Shown in pieces: positions 52,035 through 59,606 of a stretch of DNA of 64,000 bases; position 1 is the stretch's first letter; every line of letters begins with the position of its first letter. A model generated the notes under the pieces. The model searched no databases and had not been told where the DNA came from. It was given only the letters and a program-made list of their open reading frames with translations. Source of the stretch: Mobiluncus porci (GTDB taxonomy: Bacteria > Actinomycetota > Actinomycetes > Actinomycetales > Actinomycetaceae); the NCBI RefSeq assembly GCF_009695935.1, contig NZ_VUMY01000003.1, positions 110,549 through 174,548 of the forward strand. Direction: 5' to 3'. The position numbers and the translations under genes were made by a program.

Positions 52035-53350
52035 GAGGCCACCAGCCCCGTTTCTCGCTCACGTCCAGGCGCGTAGGGCGAGATAGCGGGAAACCCAAAA
52101 TAACTGGCAGGAAAAATCGACTGTTTTTCATCACAATTCAGGTCGTTCCATAGCTCCTTAGCCCACTGCAGATACTCAGCGTGCGTCCGCTTAGTTGGCG
52201 GCCACACGATCCCCTCTCGCTGCCACAGTTTTTCGTCTTTGGGATGTTTCCCGGGGTAGAACACGGGATAATCCAGGTGCGCTAGCTCCATTGCTAATCC
52301 GGCTTGATACGCACTAAGCCCACCAAAAGGTTGGCACACCAGGTGAATATTCACCTCCCGAGCCGTCTGCGGACCGAGCGGTAGGGGTAGATCTTCCCAA
52401 GCCAAGACGGAGGCCCGCTCGGAGTGACCGACCCAAACCTCGGCGGCTTCGGGGCAATCCACCAGGCTCTTACCGCTCCCAAAATCTACTATCACAAGGG
52501 AAAAAGCCCGCCTCAAACCCCGCAAGACGGCCTCCGCTTGGGGACGTTGGTGACGTTCTAAGAATCCCGAACCGCTAAGAACTGCCACTTCACCCCAGCG
52601 GGGCAAACCCCCCGCCAAACGCGCCGGAGCGGGCAAACCCGGGGAGACGAGGTCTCGCCAATCGCAGTTATTGCCGCTCACCGGCGCGAGATAGGAACTG
52701 AGCGGAAGGGTGGAACCCGTAAAATCAACGAGGCAAACTCCGCGGTCACCAGGGGCTACGGGGGTCCCGAAAGCGAACTCATCATCCCAGTCTCCCCTCG
52801 GGGATTCCTCGAAAACCTCCGACATCGCCCCCGCTAACAGGGCTGCTACCAGGGTGGAATTGACCCCCGCGGCGAGCCCGTGAACCCCCACGAGGAGGCC
52901 TTCTTCTCCCTGGGATGTCAGCAAATTCAGGACTTGCGCCTCGTCTTGGGGGAGCACCAATCCCGCCTCGATTCCGTCTCCAGCAAGCGACACCACCACG
53001 GCACCCCTCGGAGCCGAAGCCGCGGCTCGCGGAGAAGTCAGCGCGAGACTCTCCGAAGTCGTCCCTGGTGAACCGCCAAACCAGTCGGTTCCCAGCCCAC
53101 CCGCGGGTGGAACCCAGTTCGGGGGCGGCGGCGGATAATCTCCACCGAGTTCCAGACCACCTCCGGCCGCGGAAGCGGAAGAACCGCCAGACCTGACACT
53201 GGCTAAGCCCTCGGTCGCGCCGATATCCCGCGGAGGAACCGGAGACTCCCGAAACTCAGGGCTTACGCCAGCCAGAGCCGCTAACCGGCGGAGTCTCTCC
53301 CTCCACGCGGATTCATCTTCTAAACAGAACAGGGTCACAAAGTTTGTCAT
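52031..53350 (-). CDS. CpaE/SSD-like ATPase with degenerate P-loop, first gene of tad operon
   Basis: 439 residues, like the CpaE-like (Rv3660c) protein heading actinobacterial tad loci, thought to localise the machinery. A Ser/Gly/Pro-rich first third is followed by a MinD-type domain. The P-loop reads VHGLAAGVNSTLVAALLAG, lacking the usual Gly-Lys before Ser/Thr, so nucleotide binding may be lost. LVIVDFGSG marks the Walker B region. No binding site is clear at the ATG 53350. A 49-bp element shared with 19908 lies 39 bases upstream. Confidence 0.8.
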   Translation of the reverse strand: MTNFVTLFCLEDESAWRERLRRLAALAGVSPEFRESPVPPRDIGATEGLASVRSGGSSASAAGGGLELGGDYPPPPPNWVPPAGGLGTDWFGGSPGTTSESLALTSPRAAASAPRGAVVVSLAGDGIEAGLVLPQDEAQVLNLLTSQGEEGLLVGVHGLAAGVNSTLVAALLAGAMSEVFEESPRGDWDDEFAFGTPVAPGDRGVCLVDFTGSTLPLSSYLAPVSGNNCDWRDLVSPGLPAPARLAGGLPRWGEVAVLSGSGFLERHQRPQAEAVLRGLRRAFSLVIVDFGSGKSLVDCPEAAEVWVGHSERASVLAWEDLPLPLGPQTAREVNIHLVCQPFGGLSAYQAGLAMELAHLDYPVFYPGKHPKDEKLWQREGIVWPPTKRTHAEYLQWAKELWNDLNCDEKQSIFPASYFGFPAISPYAPGRERETGLVAS

Positions 53351-53389
53351 GGCTCAAGTGTTTTCACCCCGCGAGTTTTACGCCAGCGA

Positions 53390-53438
53390 AAAATTTTTAC
53401 CATGTGAATTCAGGCCTTAATTTGCACCTGTGGAAAAC
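53390..53438 (-). promoter_or_regulatory. 49-bp shared upstream element, copy 2
   Basis: Read on the minus strand it begins GTTTTCCACAG and ends GGTAAAAATTTT; one mismatch in 49 to copy 1 at 19908-19956. It is located in the leader of the tad operon. Sequence similarity drops sharply on both sides. Confidence 0.7.
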
Positions 53439-53535
53439 TCTCTTTTCCGCAAATGGTCACCGAAAACGCGGTCTAGAGACGGAAGTTAAGGGATTTTCAA
53501 AGCGGAGTTTTGCCCTCCGTTATACAATCGAGAAT

Positions 53536-55020
53536 GTGTCCGCAGAAGTCCCGCCCTCATCCGCCACGCCCCCAGGTAAACCCGGGGGTCGGGCTTTCCC
53601 GTCGCGCCGCACGCGGCGTGAGGCTCGCGAACAACGACTTCAACAAGGTGCTGTCGCAGGTCAGGGGCAAGTAAATCTCCCAGAAGCTCGTCAACAACCC
53701 GCGGCAAAACAACCCGCGACAAAACAGCCAGTGGCAACCCAGCCCACGGCAACTCAGCCCCCGACGACACCCTCATTGGTGACACAACCCACGCCAACCC
53801 CGCCGGTAAAACCCCTGGCGAAGCCGGTAACCTCCCCCGAAAAACCCGCCGCGCCTGAGCCTGCGCTGGCTGACTTGCCGAATCTAAACCCCGCCAAAAC
53901 CGCAGATCCTGCAACCCAAAAAAAGACCCAAACTGAGAAGGAACCGGCCAAACCCAAACTCGCCGTTCCCCTCTTCCACCTGCGCGACCAGTCAAAACCA
54001 ACGGCCGCGACCTCCGCTCCGAAGCCTCCTCCAGGAACGTTAAAGGCGAACCTGATCGGGATATTCTCCGGCCTAATCATCGCCCCCATCGCCCTGATTT
54101 TCTTGATCTGGGGCTGTAAAACCATGATGGGCGCGAGTTTTGGTGGCGGGGTGGCTCCGATTATTCTGGGTCTGTTTGAAATCCTCGCCGGTACCTCTCT
54201 CCTTTCGCTGACCGGCGTTATCACTGGCTACTATTCCTCCCTGTCCTGGGCAGTTTCCGCGCTGTGGCCAGTGCTATTGACGGTTTTCGCCGGTCCGATT
54301 CGGGGCATGGTGGCGTCCCACAATGACACATTGACCGGCATTTCGCAGTATTCCTTCTGGTGGGATTTCCTGACCGGCGTTTCGACCTTGACCGCCTCAG
54401 GGCTGTTCCCGACCATGGCGATTGTCATGGTCGGCGCCTCCCTGGCTTCCCAAATCGCCTATATTTCCGGACGAGACGCCACGATGCGCGAGCGCTTGGC
54501 GATGGAAACGGTCGATAAACAACCTGGTGAACCCGTAGTTCCCCGCTCCCGTTTCCGTGACCATTTCCTTTCCATCATCGTGGCCATTCTGGGTACCACC
54601 GGCGGGATGCTCGCCCTGATTCCCCTCCACGACCGCCTCGCGGTCATCACGGGCGCGGCGGGACACATCAGCAACCTGCCGCCCGTGGCCCAGTACGGTC
54701 TCCCGATACTCGGGATAATCCTCCTATTCATCGCGGTTTACGCCGGCTCGAAATCGGCCGCGGGGCTCATTGTTGCGGGGATTCTTTGCGGGATTATTCC
54801 GGGGATCATCTTGACCATTGGGGAAGTTTCCACCTCCGGTTGGGCCGAACACCTGGTGCAGTTCCTCTCCGAGCGTCTCACCGCCTCGATGCACGTCTCC
54901 GGGGGGCCACTCACGGCTTTCGGATTTGTTCTCGTGGCCTGCGGCTTGACCCTTTACTGGTGTCGCCAAGCCGGAAAACGAGACCAACTCGCAGACTATG
55001 CCGCCGCGGGCTTGATTTGA
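53536..55020 (+). CDS. Pro-rich/membrane protein of unknown function
   Basis: Residues 1-165 are hydrophilic and rich in Pro, Thr, Gln and Ala with QPATKQPVATQPTATQP repeats; about eight membrane helices follow. I recognise no family. GTG 53536 is chosen because TATACAAT lies nine bases before it, suggesting a leaderless transcript, and the upstream frame would run through the tad promoter region. It is divergent from the tad operon and 49 bases before the transporter gene. Confidence 0.6.
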   Translation: MSAEVPPSSATPPGKPGGRAFPSRRTRREAREQRLQQGAVAGQGQVNLPEARQQPAAKQPATKQPVATQPTATQPPTTPSLVTQPTPTPPVKPLAKPVTSPEKPAAPEPALADLPNLNPAKTADPATQKKTQTEKEPAKPKLAVPLFHLRDQSKPTAATSAPKPPPGTLKANLIGIFSGLIIAPIALIFLIWGCKTMMGASFGGGVAPIILGLFEILAGTSLLSLTGVITGYYSSLSWAVSALWPVLLTVFAGPIRGMVASHNDTLTGISQYSFWWDFLTGVSTLTASGLFPTMAIVMVGASLASQIAYISGRDATMRERLAMETVDKQPGEPVVPRSRFRDHFLSIIVAILGTTGGMLALIPLHDRLAVITGAAGHISNLPPVAQYGLPILGIILLFIAVYAGSKSAAGLIVAGILCGIIPGIILTIGEVSTSGWAEHLVQFLSERLTASMHVSGGPLTAFGFVLVACGLTLYWCRQAGKRDQLADYAAAGLI

Positions 55021-55069
55021 ATTACTTACAGCGTTCCAACTCGCACTCGCAATTTCAACAAGGACCTAA

Positions 55070-56638
55070 ATGATTGAACTTTTTTCTGCCTCTCCCCTGA
55101 TGAGCGTCTTCTTGGTAGTGGCGCTCGGAGCGGTACTCGGCTCGATTCCGCTCGGGTCACTGCGCCTGGGCGCGGCGGGCGCGCTCTTCGTGGGTTTGGT
55201 GGTGGGTTACTTCGTCCCCGAACTCGGGGCGCAGCTGGCACTGATTCAACAACTCGGCTTGGCACTTTTCGTCTACTGCGTAGGTCTAAGCGCTGGTCAA
55301 ACGTTTTTCAGTGATATCAAGAGCCAGTACAAGCTCATGCTATCGAGCCTCATCGCCCTCCTGGCGGCCGTGGCGGTAACTATTGTGGGAGGCGCTTTCC
55401 TGGGGCTGAAAACCCAGCTCAGCGTGGGGGTGTTTGCTGGCTCTCTCACCACCACTCCCGCCCTGGCGGCAGCCACCGACATCACCGGCAACAACACGCC
55501 TGCTGTCGGCTATTCCCTGGGCTATCCCGCGGGAGTTGTGGTGGGGCTGATCATGGTGGCGCTCTTTGTTTCTCGCCAGTGGCCGGGGAAAAACGACACC
55601 CCGGCGCTTTCCGGCCAGAGCCTGCGCGCCGTGACCGCAGTGGCTGATAAGGACATCAATGTGCGAGAAGTTCCCGGCTGGCAGGAACAAAAGATTAGGA
55701 TGTCCTATCTTCGTTCGGGCGATACGACGCGGGTGGTGGCCCCGGGGCAAATCCTCCAAAAATCGGACGAAGTGGTGGTGGTCGGGTTGCCCGAAGACGT
55801 CGAGAGGGCAGTAAAGGCCATCGGCTCGCGACTTCACGAGAACCTCGCCGATGACCGCTCGATTGTGCAGTTCCGCTCTTTCATAGTTTCGCGTCCCGTG
55901 TTTGCAGGGAAAACCATCGCGGAACTCAGCCTAGCTTCGCGCTTTGGAGCCGTGGCGACGCGGATTCGGCGCGGGGACATGGAAATCTTGGCGGGAGACG
56001 ACAAGACGGTGGAGGTGGGGGACCGGCTCTTTGTGGCTTTTCCGAGAGAAGAAGAACTGGGGATTGCTGACTACTTCGGCAACTCCCCGACTCGCGTGGC
56101 CCAGGTAGATGCGGTCGCGCTGGGTCTCGGCATCACGATGGGGGTGCTGCTGGGGATGGTGAGTTTCTCCTTGCCGGGCGGTTCCACCTTCAGTCTCGGG
56201 TCTGCCGCAGGTCCTCTCGTGGTGGGAATGATTCTCGGGTATCTGCAACGTAGCGGGCCGCTTGTGTGGCAACTTCCCCAAGGCACCAATCTCACTTTGA
56301 GGCAGTTGGGCCTGCTGTTATTCCTCGCCGCGGTGGGCATCACATCCGGTCCGGCCTTCATGAAAACCGCGCCCACACCCTTGGGAGCTCGGGCGATTAT
56401 CCTCGGGGTTGGGGTGGCAATCGTCACGTTGCTGGTGATGGGGCTCGCCGGAAAACTCTTGGGACTGTCCGCGCCGCGCAGTGCCGGAGCCATGGCGGGA
56501 ATTTTGGGGCAACCCGCCCTGCTCACTTTCGCCCAGTCGCGAGTTTTCGACGAAAGAATCGAGGCGGGCTACGTCACGATTTTCGCCTTGGGAATCGTCC
56601 TCAAAATCGTCTTGGTCTCCATCATCCTCATGTTTTAG
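55070..56638 (+). CDS. AspT/YidE-family transporter with RCK-C domains
   Basis: Putative antiporter of the aspartate:alanine exchanger family. Two hydrophobic halves of about five to six helices, each with the AspT/YidE duplication pattern (LGLALFVYCVGLSAGQTFF and LGLLLFLAAVGITSGPAF), flank a cytoplasmic part with two TrkA-C/RCK-C modules (VREVPGWQEQKIRMSYL... and RSFIVSRPVFAGKTIAELSL). TTTTPALAAA and GQPALLTFA are conserved transport segments. Substrate unknown. AACAAGGA precedes the start. Confidence 0.88.
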   Translation: MIELFSASPLMSVFLVVALGAVLGSIPLGSLRLGAAGALFVGLVVGYFVPELGAQLALIQQLGLALFVYCVGLSAGQTFFSDIKSQYKLMLSSLIALLAAVAVTIVGGAFLGLKTQLSVGVFAGSLTTTPALAAATDITGNNTPAVGYSLGYPAGVVVGLIMVALFVSRQWPGKNDTPALSGQSLRAVTAVADKDINVREVPGWQEQKIRMSYLRSGDTTRVVAPGQILQKSDEVVVVGLPEDVERAVKAIGSRLHENLADDRSIVQFRSFIVSRPVFAGKTIAELSLASRFGAVATRIRRGDMEILAGDDKTVEVGDRLFVAFPREEELGIADYFGNSPTRVAQVDAVALGLGITMGVLLGMVSFSLPGGSTFSLGSAAGPLVVGMILGYLQRSGPLVWQLPQGTNLTLRQLGLLLFLAAVGITSGPAFMKTAPTPLGARAIILGVGVAIVTLLVMGLAGKLLGLSAPRSAGAMAGILGQPALLTFAQSRVFDERIEAGYVTIFALGIVLKIVLVSIILMF

Positions 56639-56736
56639 CGACTTTTCATCAAAAAATTTGGTGACCACGGCGGGGGAAGTGAGAAATTTCACAGTCCTGG
56701 GTTAATTTAGGGGGAGACTGACGACAGGAGAAACCC

Positions 56737-57942
56737 GTGAACGAGAACGAAAATCAGCCCCAGGATTTGCCTGATTACCTGCGCCAAGAGGCCCAAAACT
56801 CCTCCGGTACTTCCGAAAATCCAGCGGTAGCGGCCGACCCAGCAACGCCCGCAGCAGACAACCAATATCTGGAGCCCGTTGCCCCAGAAACCCCAGAAAC
56901 TCCGGAAACCCCAGAAGCCCCGGAAGCCGGCGCTCCTACGGAGCCAGCGAACCAGTCCGCCATGGAAGACACCTCCACCCAGGCGTGGACCACGTTCTTG
57001 AGTGAAACCGACGATACTCCGCGCGCCAAGGTGGTTTCTTCCGAGCAAACTGCTCTCGTGGAGAACAAGGCGGAACCCGAACCGGCCCTTGCTGAACCGG
57101 AAACGGCGACTGTTGAACCCGAGCCGGCCCTTGCTGAAACCACCGACACCGTGACGCCCACAGTTGCCGAATCCTCGCCCACCCCCTACCTGTCAGAAAC
57201 GTCAACCACGTCAACTACTCAGCCCGAAGAAAACAGCGAATTAGAGACTACGGTCGTGCGGCGGAAATCCTTACTCGGCGGAGAAACCACCGAAACTCAC
57301 GCGCCGGTGAAGCCCGTAGACGCCCAGGATGCTGAACCCCAGTGGCAACCGCGCCAAGCCCAACTCCTCGGTAACGATGACCAGTCTCTCAACGAAGCTA
57401 CCGTCCTCGCCGGAGCCTCCATCAAGCCCGCCAAGATTTCTCGCGCCGGCGCACACGCGGCCTCCCTGGTGTTGTCCCTGCTCGCGCTGCCTTTCGCGTG
57501 GGCTTTCTTGAAACACGCCAGCGGGATGCTCTACGGGGGCGCCAACTCCGCCTGGGAACAAGGCGCCTACTCCGTGGAAGGCCTGGTCTATCTCGGTTTG
57601 GGACTCGCTCTACTCGTAGTGGTGGGGCTCGCGGTGCGACTGTCCTCCCTGGGGATGTTTGTCGGGGGAATTCTCCTCACCGCTATCGGCCTCGCCTTCG
57701 TGGCGGCACCGTTTTTGATGCAGGAACTCGCGGGTCCGACGTTGACGTGGTTGTCAGAATCGACCATTATCGCCTTCAGGAACCTGTCCTATTTCTTGGA
57801 ATCTTCAGCGTTCTCCGGACAATTCCTCGTCATCGGCGTAGTTATGCTGATGGTGGGGGTTATCGGTCACACCGCGCGACGTCGCGGCCGCACCGACCAG
57901 ATTGCTGACAAGGCTCTGGCGAAAGCGGAAGCGCGCCCCTAG
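56737..57942 (+). CDS. Membrane protein with acidic Pro/Glu/Thr-rich N-terminus
   Basis: 401 residues. The first 220 are acidic and repetitive (ETPETPETPEAPE; EPEPALAEPETATVEPEPAL), followed by four membrane helices and a basic tail. Two copies of CCCTTGCTGA (57086, 57128) encode the repeated ALAE. No family recognised. The GTG start follows CAGGAGAAA. Confidence 0.65.
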   Translation: MNENENQPQDLPDYLRQEAQNSSGTSENPAVAADPATPAADNQYLEPVAPETPETPETPEAPEAGAPTEPANQSAMEDTSTQAWTTFLSETDDTPRAKVVSSEQTALVENKAEPEPALAEPETATVEPEPALAETTDTVTPTVAESSPTPYLSETSTTSTTQPEENSELETTVVRRKSLLGGETTETHAPVKPVDAQDAEPQWQPRQAQLLGNDDQSLNEATVLAGASIKPAKISRAGAHAASLVLSLLALPFAWAFLKHASGMLYGGANSAWEQGAYSVEGLVYLGLGLALLVVVGLAVRLSSLGMFVGGILLTAIGLAFVAAPFLMQELAGPTLTWLSESTIIAFRNLSYFLESSAFSGQFLVIGVVMLMVGVIGHTARRRGRTDQIADKALAKAEARP

Positions 57943-58123
57943 ACCTTGGGAACGGCACAAAGTGGCTGGCGAGAAACCTAACGTCCGCGGGGTCCGAAGC
58001 GCCCACCAGGCCGACCGGGGACTTTGCGAAGTCAGTAAGTGCCAGTCGCCTCGCGCGACACAGCCAACAAATTGATGAATCCACTGGGGTTCACGCCCAC
58101 CAGGCTATTCGGGAGGAGGAAAC

Positions 58124-58807
58124 ATGGCTGGGGAAACCAACTTAGCGACCATGCGGTTCCGAACCGGTGAACTGTTTGACCAGGTAGCGCGGAAATTGCC
58201 GGATAAAATCCACGGCGCCACCATGGAGGGTCGCTTCCAATTCCTCGCCTCCGGCGACCCTCTCGACCGGATTTTTTCGCTGCAAAGCGGGAAAGTGAAA
58301 CTCACCCGCACCTCCTCAATGGGTCGCGATCACGTCCTCGAAATCCTCGGGGAGGGCGATGTCCTCGGCTTGGAATCCCTGGCGGGGGAGAATGTGTGGT
58401 TTTACACGGCAACCTCCCTGGAACCGGCGGAAATCCAGTGGATTCGAGTGGAAGACATGCGGAAATATCTCGCCAGTAACCCGAATCTGGAAGTCCAGTT
58501 TCTCCGGCTGTTCGGCGCGCAAACCCAGCAGCGTTACGAGCGGACGATGGACCTGAGAGACCTCGATGTTCCCGGGCGAGTGGCGGCGGTGTTGCTCCTG
58601 CTCATGCGCCGTTTCGGGGAGATTGGTGAGGCTGGAGTGGTTCTACCGCGCGGCTTGACCCAGTCAGAGTTGGCGCAGATGGTCGGTTCTTCAAGGGAAA
58701 CTACGAATAAGGTGTTGGCCGACTTTATGGCGCGTGGCTGGATTCAACAGCAAACCCGCGTCATCACGATTCTCGACGCGGAACGCCTTATCCGTCGCGC
58801 TAGTTAG
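58124..58807 (+). CDS. Crp/Fnr-family transcriptional regulator
   Basis: 227 residues: cyclic-nucleotide-binding-like beta roll (about 35-120, ILGEGDVLGLESLAG), dimer helix, and winged helix-turn-helix (LTQSELAQMVGSSRETTNKVLADF). No N-terminal Cys cluster exists, so it is not an FNR oxygen sensor; it resembles the actinobacterial Crp/GlxR group by position, though the cAMP-contact residues cannot be confirmed. GGAGGAGG gives a very strong binding site. Confidence 0.88.
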   Translation: MAGETNLATMRFRTGELFDQVARKLPDKIHGATMEGRFQFLASGDPLDRIFSLQSGKVKLTRTSSMGRDHVLEILGEGDVLGLESLAGENVWFYTATSLEPAEIQWIRVEDMRKYLASNPNLEVQFLRLFGAQTQQRYERTMDLRDLDVPGRVAAVLLLLMRRFGEIGEAGVVLPRGLTQSELAQMVGSSRETTNKVLADFMARGWIQQQTRVITILDAERLIRRAS

Positions 58808-58828
58808 GAGCAATCCGGAACGTCCCGC

Positions 58829-58993
58829 CTATTCCAGCGGACGCTTGAAATACGCCACCAATGCGTCGTAACCGGGGTGGCCGGGGCTCGGGACAATCGA
58901 GACGAGTTCCCAACCTTCCGCCCCGAATTGGTCAAGAATTTCTTTAGTCGAGTGCACCAACAGCGGCGCAGACATATATTCCCACTTAGTCAT
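58829..58993 (-). CDS. Small DUF4177-like protein
   Basis: 54 residues, starting MTKWEYMSAPLLVHSTKEIL and containing FGAEGWELVSIVPSP and DALVAYFKRPLE. WEY at the start and the GWELV core are the DUF4177 fingerprint. The same small gene sits between crp and whiB4 in mycobacteria. The frame is below the length normally listed by ORF finders. No function is known. Confidence 0.82.
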   Translation of the reverse strand: MTKWEYMSAPLLVHSTKEILDQFGAEGWELVSIVPSPGHPGYDALVAYFKRPLE

Positions 58994-59080
58994 GAACCCA
59001 GTCTAACTGGAAAAGAAGTTTTTGCCGGCGAGTAATAACTCGCGCGGCTACTTGGTGACTATTCGAAAGCTACTCGGAGG

Positions 59081-59437
59081 CTACTTCAAAGCCGCGGCCC
59101 GCTTGGCGGCGCGAACATGAGCCAACACGTGCGGAGTGTGCTTGGTCCGCAACTCAGCGGCGAGTTCATCGTCGGACTCCCGCAGCCATTTTTCCCAGGA
59201 TTTCACCTCGGGATAGCGACGCAACATGGCGCGACGCTCGCGTTCAGTCAGACCTCCCCACACGCCAAAACTAGCCCGAGAATCCAAAGCATCGGCGAGG
59301 CATTCAATGCGAACAGGACAACCAAAACAGATTGATCTCACTTCGCGCTGAGCTGCGCCTTGAACGAAAAGCTGATCTGGGGGACAATCTGCGCACAGTG
59401 CTCGAGCTGCCCAGGTTTGGTCTTCGTTGACTGACAT
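59081..59437 (-). CDS. whiB4: WhiB4-like Fe-S transcription factor
   Basis: 118 residues. Cluster cysteines lie in ALCADCPPDQLF and SICFGCPVRIECLADAL, then the wbl turn GVWGGLTERERRAMLRR and a basic C-terminus (RAAKRAAALK) for DNA binding. QLFVQGAAQR matches the WhiB4 subgroup, a redox sensor in mycobacteria. ATG 59437 follows AGAAAGAAA. It is divergent from ponA2, as in mycobacteria. Confidence 0.9.
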   Translation of the reverse strand: MSVNEDQTWAARALCADCPPDQLFVQGAAQREVRSICFGCPVRIECLADALDSRASFGVWGGLTERERRAMLRRYPEVKSWEKWLRESDDELAAELRTKHTPHVLAHVRAAKRAAALK

Positions 59438-59606
59438 GTTTTTCTTTCTCTCGATTGAAAATCCAGCTTGCACATAAAACCTTAGTCATCAAAAAGTAAA
59501 ACTTCAAGAGTGAATTTTCGAATTGTCTAGACCAGCGGGTTTTTCGCCCCGACTCAAATCTGGCGGCGCCTTGGAAACTCGCGCGAATTGGCTCTAAACT
59601 GGGTTC

